DNA of 41,157 nucleotides from DYTO01 sp040757795 (GCA_040757795.1 JBFLWG010000003.1:1-41157); one strand, 5' to 3'; shown: positions 33,461-40,976, counted from the first letter of the stretch. The notes: generated by a model not told the origin, from the sequence alone. A program made the numbers and translations.

Positions 33461-33482
33461 CTCAACACCTTTTGGAATTTTT

Positions 33483-34106
33483 TTAGACTAGACTCCTGAT
33501 TTCGTCCGGAGAAAGCTCGCGGTAGCCCCTCTTGGTTATCTCGGCGACCATGATCTCGTTCCCGGTCGCGATGTCCCTCTTCATGGCCGTCTTGATGGCC
33601 TTCGCAGCCACTGGGAGCGCCTCCCTCGTGGACATTCCAGGCCTGAACTCGTTCTCTAGGACCCCGTAAGCTACAGGTGACCCAGAACCAGTCGCGGTCA
33701 TCTCTTCCTTCGTCAGGCCCCCGTCAATGTCGACGAAGTACAGGTCGGGGCCGTTGCCATCCACCCCACCGACGAGGAGGTTGGCGATGAATGAGCCAAA
33801 GGAGTAGTTCATGACGTTTGCTACAAGCCTTGCGCAGGCCCTGACGTCCATCGGGGCGCCCTCATGCATCAGATAATAGCCGGCCTCCACCCTGAGTATG
33901 TCGACCAGGCGCTGGGTGTCTGCCACCCCTCCTGCCGTGGTGAAGGCTATCCTGTCCGTGATGCTGTAAATCTTCCTGGCCTCCTTGCTGGCCACCGTGT
34001 AGCCCGCGGTCGCCCTGCTGTCGGTGGCAAACACCACCCCGTCGCCACAGACCAGACCGACAGTCGTCGTTCCCTTTAGCTTCTCTGGTTTTGGATTCAA
34101 TTCCAT
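33483..34106 (-). CDS. psmB: Proteasome beta subunit
   Basis: Catalytic subunit of the 20S proteasome. The 12-residue propeptide ends at LKG, and the mature protein begins with the nucleophile threonine of TTTVGLVCGDG. The conserved Asp in FATDSRATAGY and Lys in VASKEARKIY follow, with TGSGSPVAYGVLE further on. ATG 34106 is chosen over the upstream open frame because it gives the usual short propeptide and GAGGT precedes it. The transcript leader carries a small TGCTGC/GCAGCA stem (34121-34139). Confidence 0.96.
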   Translation of the reverse strand: MELNPKPEKLKGTTTVGLVCGDGVVFATDSRATAGYTVASKEARKIYSITDRIAFTTAGGVADTQRLVDILRVEAGYYLMHEGAPMDVRACARLVANVMNYSFGSFIANLLVGGVDGNGPDLYFVDIDGGLTKEEMTATGSGSPVAYGVLENEFRPGMSTREALPVAAKAIKTAMKRDIATGNEIMVAEITKRGYRELSPDEIRSLV

Positions 34107-34159
34107 ACCTCTTGTAAAAATGCTGCGAAGAAAGCAGCAATAAGAGCTGTTGACCATCG

Positions 34160-34168
34160 TATTTAAAG
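34160..34168. promoter_or_regulatory. Shared TATA box between psmB and egsA
   Basis: TATTTAAAG is the only clear TATA-like element in the 92-nt gap. It lies about 35 nt before the egsA TTG (34199) and, read on the minus strand, about 58 nt before the psmB ATG (34106). Confidence 0.55.
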
Positions 34169-34198
34169 TTTTACCCGCAGAGGAGGGCAGGGGGGAAA

Positions 34199-35248
34199 TT
34201 GAAGGAACCAAGGAAGATCGAGCTGCCCCGGGAGGTCTGGATAGGTCCCGGGGTGATGTCCAAGGTGGCGGACGTTTGCGGGAGGCTGTGCGCCGGGGGG
34301 GAAGCCGCGATAGTGGCAGACCCGACCACTTTTACCATGGCCGGGAAGAAGATAGAAAACCAGCTGAGAAAGGCGGGGTTCAGGGTCGGGCACATGCTGA
34401 TAAACGAGGCCAATGTCGCTGCCGTTAGGAATGTCAGGAAGTTCTTTGGATGGGGGCCAAGTTTTTATCTCGGCGTCGGCGGCGGCCGCGCCATAGATGT
34501 GGCCAAGCTGGCGTCGTTCCAGGAGGGGAAGCCCTTCGTTTCAATACCGACCGCGGCCTCCCACGATGGGATTGCTTCTTCAAGGGCGTCAATCGGGGGC
34601 GGGCGTGGTCCGGCTTCTGTGGAGACCCAGGCGCCCATCGCGATAATTGCCGACACAGATGTTATCAGGCGGGCCCCTCACAGGCTGCTGGCGGCCGGCT
34701 GTGGGGACCTGGTCTCCAACCTTACGGCGGTGAGAGACTGGCAGCTGGCCCAGCGGGTGAAGGGGGAGCCATACAGCGAGTTTGCAGGCACCCTCTCTCT
34801 GGTGAGCGCCCAGATTGTCATGGAGAACACCGGGATTATCGCCAAACACACTGAGGAAGGTGTGAGGAAGGTGGTCAAGGCCCTCATCTCCAGCAGCGTG
34901 GCGATGGCGATAGCAGGCACCAGCAGGCCGGCCAGCGGGGCGGAGCACCTGTTCAGCCACGCCCTGAACCTCGTAGCTCCCAAGCCAGCGCTTCACGGGG
35001 AGCAATGCGGGGTCGGGACCATAATGATGGCGTACCTTCACGGGGAGGACTGGCAGGCCATCAGAGGGGCCTTGAAGGCCATCCGGGCGCCGACGAACGC
35101 CAAGGGGCTCGGCATCCCGGTGAAGTACATTGTCAAGGCTCTGACCATCGCGCACAGGATAAGGCCAGACCGCTACACGGTGCTGAAGTCGGGGCTGAAG
35201 CCGAAGGCGGCGGAGAAGCTGGCAAAAATCACTGGAGTCATTCCTTGA
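34199..35248 (+). CDS. egsA: Glycerol-1-phosphate dehydrogenase
   Basis: Makes sn-glycerol-1-phosphate from dihydroxyacetone phosphate, the backbone of archaeal membrane lipids. The NAD(P)-binding motif VGGGRAIDVAK and the metal site residues are visible: Asp in GCGDLVSN, His in GAEHLFSHAL and His in LHGEQCGVGT. The 349-residue length is typical. The TTG start has GGGGGG three bases upstream, with AGGAGGG a little farther. Confidence 0.96.
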   Translation: MKEPRKIELPREVWIGPGVMSKVADVCGRLCAGGEAAIVADPTTFTMAGKKIENQLRKAGFRVGHMLINEANVAAVRNVRKFFGWGPSFYLGVGGGRAIDVAKLASFQEGKPFVSIPTAASHDGIASSRASIGGGRGPASVETQAPIAIIADTDVIRRAPHRLLAAGCGDLVSNLTAVRDWQLAQRVKGEPYSEFAGTLSLVSAQIVMENTGIIAKHTEEGVRKVVKALISSSVAMAIAGTSRPASGAEHLFSHALNLVAPKPALHGEQCGVGTIMMAYLHGEDWQAIRGALKAIRAPTNAKGLGIPVKYIVKALTIAHRIRPDRYTVLKSGLKPKAAEKLAKITGVIP

Positions 35249-35270
35249 TTACTTCGTCCGTTCAGCATTT

Positions 35271-35822
35271 TTACCCCAATGATTGACTTTCCATCTCTTT
35301 GAAGACATCTTCTACTTCCTTCGCTCGAGCGCGTTTTCTCGCATAATCTTTGTCAATCCTGTCTTTCTGAGCTTTAAACACCAATAGCGCCCGATCAAAG
35401 TCCAAGCGCTCTCCCCAAAACTTGTACCCGGCGAGATCATTTACCAAAACATCCTCCGGGCTTGCAACCCTTATTTTGTACCCATCCACCTCAAAAATTT
35501 CAGTCTTTTCTGGAGCATGGCCACTCACGATGTCTATAGCGTAGTCTGCTTCTTCATGCCACCAGACGCGGTTGCGCTTGAAGCCTAGCAACTCCAGCCC
35601 TTCCTTCACTTTTTGCAAGTCGCCGGCACAAACCACGTCGGCGTCCAATGTTCTGTAAGCGCCGAGTGAGTAAACGGAGGTGGCGAGTCCACCGACGATA
35701 ATAAAATCACCGCCCAGCCTTTCTGAAAGAAATGCTGTTATTAGGATGTACGACTCTGGGTGCCCAAGTTCTTTAGCCCGCCTCAATACATTCAAAAACT
35801 CGTCTTTAACTTCTGGTTCCAA
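35271..35822 (-). CDS. Nucleotidyltransferase-fold toxin-like protein (AbiEii/DUF6036-like)
   Basis: A 183-residue protein with a minimal nucleotidyltransferase core: IIVGGLATSVYSLGAYRTLD with a D-x-D pair (LDADVV), then ASPEDVLVNDLAGYKFWGER, the pattern of AbiEii- and DUF6036-type proteins that act as toxins with a small partner. The TTG start has GGAGG seven bases upstream and lies 17 nt inside the end of the partner gene, so translation is coupled. Whether it is a toxin in this organism is inferred from architecture and context. Confidence 0.75.
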   Translation of the reverse strand: MEPEVKDEFLNVLRRAKELGHPESYILITAFLSERLGGDFIIVGGLATSVYSLGAYRTLDADVVCAGDLQKVKEGLELLGFKRNRVWWHEEADYAIDIVSGHAPEKTEIFEVDGYKIRVASPEDVLVNDLAGYKFWGERLDFDRALLVFKAQKDRIDKDYARKRARAKEVEDVFKEMESQSLG

Positions 35823-36123
35823 GGTTTAGCCTCCAGCCTCCTTTTATTTTCTCAAGCTTGCCGGACTCCACCGCCTTGTCCCACCTTCGACGCGCAAGTT
35901 CTCCAAGAATTAAAATCTCATCTGTCCTGCGCTGAATGTCATCTGGACGCGGAAGCTTGCCAGCCAAGGTAACCAATCGCGCAACAGCCTCGCTGAGACT
36001 GACCTGTTTGCCTGACTCCGCCATCATCTGGCCCTTAAACTTGAGCAGCCGGGCGTATATTGTGTCGTCAACTTTTATCGTTTTTACCACTTTTTCTACC
36101 AAGTATACTTTTTCCACCATCAT
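35806..36123 (-). CDS. Antitoxin-like partner protein
   Basis: A 105-residue protein whose N-terminal half (KTIKVDDTIYARLLKFKGQM, then SLSEAVARLVTLAGKL) resembles a ribbon-helix-helix or VapB-like DNA-binding domain; the C-terminal half is a charged helix likely to hold the partner. The ATG lies about 32 nt from a TTTATATTT element, so it is probably leaderless. It is upstream of the nucleotidyltransferase gene and overlaps it, the usual antitoxin-first order. The family is not recognised with certainty. Confidence 0.65.
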   Translation of the reverse strand: MMVEKVYLVEKVVKTIKVDDTIYARLLKFKGQMMAESGKQVSLSEAVARLVTLAGKLPRPDDIQRRTDEILILGELARRRWDKAVESGKLEKIKGGWRLNLGTRS

Positions 36124-36150
36124 AAAAGGTTTTTCAACGCGCCCGGAACA

Positions 36151-36159
36151 TTTATATTT
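36151..36159. promoter_or_regulatory. Shared TATA box between two nucleotidyltransferase modules
   Basis: TTTATATTT lies 32 nt from the antitoxin-like ATG at 36123 on the minus strand and 34 nt from the ATG at 36189 on the plus strand, in a 65-nt gap without another TATA-like sequence. Confidence 0.55.
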
Positions 36160-36188
36160 GTTGACTTTAAGGAAACTAATTAGAGAAG

Positions 36189-36581
36189 ATGGATGAAATC
36201 ATTATCATGAAAAAGATGCGCGAGAAAGTCCTCGGAGTAAGGGAAATAATCTCTGTTACAGGATGGAAACCATCAAGGGTGATTGAACTGCTGAGAAAGC
36301 TAGAGCGAGAAGGGTTAGTGGAGTTCAAGCGGGATGCACCGAGCGGCCGCGGCAGGCCAAAAAAAACAACCCACCTTACAGCGCTGGGGCAGAGGTACCT
36401 CACCAAATTCGGAGAAAGCGAGCGGCTGCGCCTGAGGACGGCTCCATCCGATGTCAAACGGGCTGTCATGCAGGCCAGGGATGTGGAGAGGCTCGTCAAA
36501 TCTGGGCGCTCTACTTATCAGATGCTTTGGGAGTTGGATGAAATTGTCCGCACTGTTAGAGACTCTGCGAAAGCTGCTTGA
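36189..36581 (+). CDS. Winged-helix regulator paired with a nucleotidyltransferase
   Basis: A 130-residue protein with an N-terminal winged helix (VREIISVTGWKPSRVIELLR, LEREGLVEFKR, a basic wing with GRGRPKKTTHLT) and a C-terminal helical region ending in ELDEIVRTVRDSAKAA. The last 44 nt overlap the next gene, a nucleotidyltransferase-fold protein. This layout is that of AbiE-type systems, in which the regulator is the antitoxin and represses its own promoter. The identity as an antitoxin is inferred. Confidence 0.75.
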   Translation: MDEIIIMKKMREKVLGVREIISVTGWKPSRVIELLRKLEREGLVEFKRDAPSGRGRPKKTTHLTALGQRYLTKFGESERLRLRTAPSDVKRAVMQARDVERLVKSGRSTYQMLWELDEIVRTVRDSAKAA

Positions 36582-37095
36582 CGTGCTGGAAAAAAGGGGC
36601 GTCGACTACATGCTCTTGGGCGGCTTGGCGCTTCCTGCTTACGGCAGGCCCCGAGCCACGTATGACATAGACATTGCAATTTCCATCGGCGATCCCAAAA
36701 TTTTCAAACAAGTAGAGGAAGACCTGATAGCGCGGCAGTTCCAGTTGCCCAGCGGCCTTGAACCGGGCGTGCCATGTGTCTACATTGGGGACTTGGAAAA
36801 CCAGACGAACGCGGAGTTCTGGTTCAAACCTGATGGCGTGGCATTCTCTGAAGCCGTGAAGAGGCGCTGGCGGGTCGACATCGGCGGCGGGCGGAAAGCT
36901 TGGATCATCGGGCCGGAAGACTTCATCGTCAACAAGCTCGCCAGAACAGACAGGAGCGAATTGGACGAGCATGATGTAATCAGCGTTATCGAGCGGCAGA
37001 AGAAGCTTGACGAGAACTACCTCCAGAAAAGGGCCAATGCTGCTGGCGTGCTTGAGGTGCTTGAGGCCCTGCGGGAAAGGATGAAACGCGTTTAA
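36538..37095 (+). CDS. Nucleotidyltransferase-fold toxin-like protein (AbiEii/DUF6036-like)
   Basis: A 185-residue protein with the core MLLGGLALPAYGRPRATYDI, the acidic pair in YDIDIAI, and IIGPEDFIVNKLARTDRSEL. It is distantly similar in layout to the nucleotidyltransferase at 35271-35822. The chosen ATG lies inside the regulator gene; a long upstream open frame exists but is in the overlap with the regulator and unlikely to be used. Likely the toxin of the pair. Confidence 0.75.
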   Translation: MKLSALLETLRKLLDVLEKRGVDYMLLGGLALPAYGRPRATYDIDIAISIGDPKIFKQVEEDLIARQFQLPSGLEPGVPCVYIGDLENQTNAEFWFKPDGVAFSEAVKRRWRVDIGGGRKAWIIGPEDFIVNKLARTDRSELDEHDVISVIERQKKLDENYLQKRANAAGVLEVLEALRERMKRV

Positions 37096-37127
37096 CTGAC
37101 ACGTTCACACACAAAACTTCCGCAACA

Positions 37128-37151
37128 CTTATATGGACTATAGTTGCTATA
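37128..37151 (+). promoter_or_regulatory. TATA box and small palindrome before a RelB-like gene
   Basis: CTTATAT (37128-37134) is followed by the inverted repeat TATAG-TTG-CTATA (37139-37151), ending 10 nt before the ATG at 37162. The repeat would lie at the transcription start, where a RelB-type antitoxin could bind. Confidence 0.5.
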
Positions 37152-37161
37152 ATTAATTGTG

Positions 37162-37413
37162 ATGCATGTGGCCACAACTACAGTTCAACTCAAAACTGAA
37201 ACAAGAGACCTGCTCAGAGCCCTTGCCATGAAAGGCGAAACTTACGATGATGTGATTGTCGAACTCGCCGCGGCTTATGACGAATTCATCGACGACCTTA
37301 TAGAACGGCACGGCCGCGAGAAGGGCCAAGCTGTCCCGATGGAGGAAGTGTTTGAGCGAATTGACCGTGAACTGGCTGCCGGAAGCAGTAAAAAAGCTAG
37401 AAAAACTCTCTAA
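37162..37413 (+). CDS. RelB/VapB-like antitoxin
   Basis: An 83-residue protein starting with a ribbon-helix-helix-like module (TTVQLKTETRDLLRAL, then KGETYDDVI) followed by an acidic toxin-binding helix and the end RIDRELAAGSSKKARKTL. ATG 37162 is chosen; GTG 37159 and GTG 37168 are possible. Its 3' end contains the ribosome-binding site and first 62 nt of the RelE-like gene. The module is nearly the same as in the antitoxin at 40766-40969 and the N-terminus of the MntA-like protein. Confidence 0.8.
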   Translation: MHVATTTVQLKTETRDLLRALAMKGETYDDVIVELAAAYDEFIDDLIERHGREKGQAVPMEEVFERIDRELAAGSSKKARKTL

Positions 37414-37648
37414 ACGGGACCCCCTAGAGTACAAGAGAATAAAGAAAGGATTCCAGCGGTTCGCCGCAGAAGGCGGGGGGGATCTCGTGGCAATCAAACC
37501 CCCCATATTCCGGCTCAGAATAGGTTCATGGCGGTTCTGGTTACACCGCACCCAAGCGGGGTATGATGTGGTGGATTTTTACTGGCGCGATCAGGCCTAC
37601 AGGCTTGAAGTCATCGAGAGGATGCTCAGGCGCGCGAGACTGCTCTGA
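37352..37648 (+). CDS. RelE/ParE-family toxin
   Basis: A 98-residue RelE-fold protein, a family of ribosome-dependent mRNA cleaving toxins (or gyrase-inhibiting ParE types). Visible parts are LPEAVKKLEKLSKRDPLEY, a beta sheet with FRLRIGSWRFWLHR and the end DFYWRDQAYRLEV. The TTG start is decided by GGAGGA five bases upstream, inside the antitoxin gene. Catalytic residues cannot be assigned with certainty. Confidence 0.8.
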   Translation: MSELTVNWLPEAVKKLEKLSKRDPLEYKRIKKGFQRFAAEGGGDLVAIKPPIFRLRIGSWRFWLHRTQAGYDVVDFYWRDQAYRLEVIERMLRRARLL

Positions 37649-37714
37649 TTCTACAACCGTAGTTCAAAAGACGCGGCTCGGTGGGATTTGCGCCAAACTG
37701 CATGTGAACTTGGA

Positions 37715-39583
37715 TTATTTGGGCCCTTTCCCAGGCGCGATTACACTGATTTCGTCGCTCCCCTCGAAGTCCAACGCGCCGACCCTGCCCGTCACCTTCA
37801 GCGTCACGGTCCCGGGCGACAGCAGGCTCTGCACGGCGCTCCTGTCAAACTTCACCATCAAATCCGGGACGCCGTCTACGTCGTGATCGCCTATTGAGGT
37901 TGGATGAAGCTCGGCCGGAACGACGCCCTCGAGCAGGACCGTGCTTACGTCTATGTCAGAAACATCCTGCCCGATGGGGAGCTCTATGTAAGCGGTTATC
38001 CATTTGCCGTTGCTTTTGAGGTTCAAAGTGTCGGGCTTTATGTCGACCACTGCTTCGATCCTTTTCGGCAGCTCGAACATCACCGCGAATAGGCTGAGGT
38101 GAGTCGTCTCGCCGTAGATGATGTTGTTCTCGGTGTCGACGCGGGTTGTGATGTTTACCCAGCTCCCGTTTTCTAACACCTTCAGCTTCAAATCATTCTC
38201 CTGCTGGGATGCCCCATAATTGATGGCCAAAGTTATTTTGCCGGTGTACGCTGCGGTGGTCGTGATGTCGTAGTACGTGTTGTCCGGGACCAACTCGAAG
38301 TTTGCTGGCGGGCTTCCTGAAACAATTGTAGCTGTCGTGTCCCCCGCAACCGTGACGTTTTCAAAAGTTATCGTTACGTTTTCACTTACGACAACGTTAA
38401 CATTCTCCCCAATTAGAGTGTTGGGCACCTTTTGCCAAGTCAGAAAAGGATATCCATTGTTGAGGCCGGGATTTATGTTCCAAATGTCCTCGTTGTTTGC
38501 ATCGTCGTACGGGTTCCCGACGAAGTCCCAAGGTTCGGTCAAGCCTTCGCTCCAACCTACATCGGTGTAAGTCCGAACGTTTTTCATTTCGCTGGTCATC
38601 TTACCGGTGCCGCCGGCGCTGTCGATTAAACCAGAAACCTCGACATCCCAAAAATTACTAGTGTCTTGAATTAAACCATCCGCGCCCACCAGACCACCAA
38701 CTTCAGTATCGTAACTCAACGTATTCACATGGCTGGCAGAATAAGACTTGACTATTGACCCGCCCCCAATTCCTACTAAACCACCAACTTGTTCCGAACA
38801 AGTTACTTCACCTGTAGAATAACTATTGCTTATAACGCCGCTCAATTCTCCTACTAAACCACCTACTTTTTGTGTGCCAGTCACGTTTCCCGTATAATAC
38901 GATTTGTCAACGTAAGAATCAATAACCAATCCTATCAAACCACCTACCGACTCGCCACCACTTACGGTGGCAGTTGAATAACTATTGACAACGTTACCTC
39001 CACCGACGACTCCTATCAAGCCCCCCATAAAGTTGGAGCCGCTTACGGTGCCAGATGAATAACAGTTTTCTACAGCACCTCCAGCTTCCCCTCCCCAACT
39101 TCCCATACTCCCCACCAGTGCGCCAGTGGCCTCGCTGCCAACAGCGCTAACAACATACACATTTTCCAATCCAACATTTTTTATAACAACTGGTCGGGAC
39201 GTAACCCCAAAGAGTCCAACGTAGTAAAAATCATTTGGTCTATTTATGAATAAGTTTTTGACGGTGCGCCCCCTCCCATCAAAAGAGCCAGTAAACGGCA
39301 CTTCCCACCCTCCAACATCGTTACCAATTGGTTCGAAACCAAGGCTACCATTCCAGTTGACGGTTTCGCTGGCATCAATATCGTTCACCAGAATGTAGTG
39401 AGCACTCAGATTTTCCCTCATCTCCTGAAGTTGGTACACGTCGGTTATCTGGTAAGGGTCTTCTGGGGTTCCGCTTCCGCCGCCCGAAAATGCAGCTGCG
39501 GGCGCTGGCTGGATCAACAATAACATTAAGCCGATAAGAACAAGACTTCCTTTGAGCGCCAACTTGGTTATGTTGCACCTCAC
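37715..39583 (-). CDS. Secreted surface protein with GLUG repeats
   Basis: A 622-residue exported protein. GTG 39583 is chosen because it opens a signal peptide (LALKGSLVLIGLMLLLIQPA before PAAAFS) and GGGGT lies just upstream, with TATTTATC about 30 nt before it. Four to five GLUG-type repeats (NSYSTATVSG, VGGLVG) span about residues 150-305 and suggest a beta-solenoid; the segment ends in GYPFLTWQ as in other GLUG proteins. After that come beta-sandwich-like regions, the last with VDIKPDTLNLKSNGKW, a pattern seen in many archaeal surface proteins. There is no C-terminal membrane helix. It lies among toxin-antitoxin genes and is probably an adhesin or cell-surface component. Confidence 0.85.
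   Translation of the reverse strand: MRCNITKLALKGSLVLIGLMLLLIQPAPAAAFSGGGSGTPEDPYQITDVYQLQEMRENLSAHYILVNDIDASETVNWNGSLGFEPIGNDVGGWEVPFTGSFDGRGRTVKNLFINRPNDFYYVGLFGVTSRPVVIKNVGLENVYVVSAVGSEATGALVGSMGSWGGEAGGAVENCYSSGTVSGSNFMGGLIGVVGGGNVVNSYSTATVSGGESVGGLIGLVIDSYVDKSYYTGNVTGTQKVGGLVGELSGVISNSYSTGEVTCSEQVGGLVGIGGGSIVKSYSASHVNTLSYDTEVGGLVGADGLIQDTSNFWDVEVSGLIDSAGGTGKMTSEMKNVRTYTDVGWSEGLTEPWDFVGNPYDDANNEDIWNINPGLNNGYPFLTWQKVPNTLIGENVNVVVSENVTITFENVTVAGDTTATIVSGSPPANFELVPDNTYYDITTTAAYTGKITLAINYGASQQENDLKLKVLENGSWVNITTRVDTENNIIYGETTHLSLFAVMFELPKRIEAVVDIKPDTLNLKSNGKWITAYIELPIGQDVSDIDVSTVLLEGVVPAELHPTSIGDHDVDGVPDLMVKFDRSAVQSLLSPGTVTLKVTGRVGALDFEGSDEISVIAPGKGPK
38675..39127 (-). repeat. GLUG repeat region in the surface protein gene
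   Basis: This stretch encodes about five imperfect protein repeats of roughly 25-30 residues, each with an NSYS/SYxTG strand and a VGGLVG turn. By eye its base composition is clearly richer in A and T than the 3' part of the same gene. Confidence 0.75.
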
Positions 39584-39660
39584 TCTTACCCCAATAACAA
39601 TGAAGACGAATGGATAAATACTCGACTTGTTAGCCTGAAATTCCACTTCTGAAGCAGGTC

Positions 39661-40014
39661 TCACTTTTTGCCCATGTCCGTCAACTCAGCAACGGCTTTT
39701 TCAACAGTATTTTTGAGCTGCGGGATGTCCTTTTTTATCGTGCCCCAGACCTCTTCAAGTTTCACGTCAAAGTAAGCATGAATGAGCTTGTCTCTCATTC
39801 CTGAAACATCCTCCCACGGTATCTCTGGGTACTGCTGCCTTGTTTCTAGCGAAAGACGCTTTGTTGCCTCCCCTATCACCTCAAGTTCTCTAACAACGGC
39901 ACTCTGGGTTTTTGAATCATCCAAAAATTTTGCGTATCCCATGTTTTTTGTATATGACTGAACCCTAGATATAGCGTCCAAAATGTGCTTGAGGTACGGG
40001 AGGTCTCCCTTCAT
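39661..40014 (-). CDS. hepT: HepT-like HEPN toxin/ribonuclease
   Basis: A 117-residue HEPN protein of the HepT (DUF86) group. The active-site motif Rx4HxY is intact: Arg74, His79 and Tyr81 in MRDKLIHAYF. REIEVIGEA-like VRELEVIGEATKRLS upstream is also typical. Such proteins are toxins that act as RNases and are silenced when the partner MntA adds AMP to the tyrosine. It overlaps the MntA-like gene by four bases (ATGA). Confidence 0.9.
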   Translation of the reverse strand: MKGDLPYLKHILDAISRVQSYTKNMGYAKFLDDSKTQSAVVRELEVIGEATKRLSLETRQQYPEIPWEDVSGMRDKLIHAYFDVKLEEVWGTIKKDIPQLKNTVEKAVAELTDMGKK

Positions 40015-40409
40015 TCCACCGCCACCGCCTCGTTCTCTATGCTCTCGCGCATGTACGGGCTCACAGCATCGCGCGGTACCAGCTCCACCTTCACCCCCAG
40101 CAATTTAAAGAGTTCCATCTCCATTCCCACATGATCTATGAGGCTCGTCCCTTCCGGCATGTCCACCAGGAGATCCAAGTCACTGCCCGGCTTCGCGTCG
40201 CCCCTCGCCCTAGAGCCGAAAACCGCTATGTTTCTCACGCCGCGCTTCTTGAGGTACTGGACCGCCTGCTCCAGCATCTGGGAAGTCGAGGCGCCTCCTT
40301 TTTCGGAGATGAGCCTTCGTAGAACGTCTTCGTAGGTCTCCCGCAGGTGCAGTTTTAGCTCTTCCAACATTTTCTTAGTTTCTGCCGAGAGCTTGATGGT
40401 GGATTTCAT
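40011..40409 (-). CDS. mntA: MntA-like nucleotidyltransferase antitoxin with fused antitoxin-type N-terminal domain
   Basis: A 132-residue protein. The C-terminal part is a minimal nucleotidyltransferase with the GS-x10-DxD motif intact (FGSRARGDAKPGSDLDLLV) and a third acidic residue in VELVP, so it should AMPylate the HepT partner. Residues 1 to about 40 (STIKLSAETKKMLEEL, ETYEDVLRRLI) match the ribbon-helix-helix-like module of the two nearby RelB-like proteins. ATG 40409 is chosen by alignment with those proteins and a GGGGGTT upstream; an ATG at 40424 would add five residues. Confidence 0.85.
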   Translation of the reverse strand: MKSTIKLSAETKKMLEELKLHLRETYEDVLRRLISEKGGASTSQMLEQAVQYLKKRGVRNIAVFGSRARGDAKPGSDLDLLVDMPEGTSLIDHVGMEMELFKLLGVKVELVPRDAVSPYMRESIENEAVAVE

Positions 40410-40427
40410 TTTCTTAACCCCCATTTA

Positions 40428-40443
40428 GTATACTATGGTATAC
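40428..40443 (-). promoter_or_regulatory. Double GTATAC palindrome before the MntA/HepT pair
   Basis: Two copies of the self-complementary GTATAC (40428-40433 and 40438-40443) separated by four bases lie directly upstream of the mntA start. They are a good candidate operator for the fused DNA-binding domain. Confidence 0.5.
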
Positions 40444-40496
40444 CGTAAAAACTTTCTGGATCGAGGTTTGATAGTATGCCAACAATACATTCACGA

Positions 40497-40769
40497 TTAA
40501 ACTTGGAGTCTCTTTTCCAGCGATTCCACGCGCTCTGGAATGTACGCATGCTTTCTGTGGTCGACTCCAACTACAAGAATGTCCGTGTTTTTCCCGTACG
40601 TAATGCGATAAACTCCAACCCTGAGCGCCCACAGAACACCGCGGATGTGCCTGACATCCCCCCTGCCTGTATCATGAAATTCCTCCAGGGCGCGGACAAT
40701 TCGCTTTCTTACGTCTGGCGGCAGTCTATCAAACTCTCGCTCCGCACCACGGTGTACGAGAACGGTCAC
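40497..40769 (-). CDS. RelE-family toxin
   Basis: A 90-residue RelE-type protein with the family layout: helices AEREFDRLPPDVRKRIVRAL, then strands VLWALRVGVYRITYG, ILVVGVDHRKHAYIP. The conserved basic residues R and K/H of the RelE active site region (LRVGVYRI, DHRKHAY) are present. GTG 40769 is chosen because it overlaps the antitoxin stop as GTGA and has GGGGT five bases upstream; a GTG at 40781 is the alternative. Confidence 0.88.
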   Translation of the reverse strand: MTVLVHRGAEREFDRLPPDVRKRIVRALEEFHDTGRGDVRHIRGVLWALRVGVYRITYGKNTDILVVGVDHRKHAYIPERVESLEKRLQV

Positions 40770-40969
40770 TTGATACCCCACTTTTGCTTGAGTTCGTCGA
40801 GAGTGACAAACTCTTTGCGCGGAGCCTTGAGCCGATTTTCCAGTTCAGCCAGCCGCTCCTCGTATGACGCGATCAAATCTTTTATGATCTCGTCGTAAGT
40901 TTCCCCCTTCCCGCCGATTGCCTTCAGCATGTCCCGCGTTTCCGGTTCGAGCTGAATTGTTGTCGCCAT
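40766..40969 (-). CDS. RelB-like antitoxin
   Basis: A 67-residue protein: an N-terminal ribbon-helix-helix-like module (TTIQLEPETRDMLKAI, KGETYDEIIKDLI) and a charged helix ending in TLDELKQKWGIK that should bind the toxin. ATG 40969 is chosen; the ORF extends to 40999 but that part overlaps the palindrome and TATA box. It precedes and overlaps the RelE gene. Confidence 0.85.
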   Translation of the reverse strand: MATTIQLEPETRDMLKAIGGKGETYDEIIKDLIASYEERLAELENRLKAPRKEFVTLDELKQKWGIK

Positions 40970-40976
40970 ATAACCG

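Noticed and set aside
34107..34211. Upstream extension of the psmB frame
   Set aside because: It would give a 47-residue propeptide and cover the TATA box; ATG 34106 gives the normal short propeptide.
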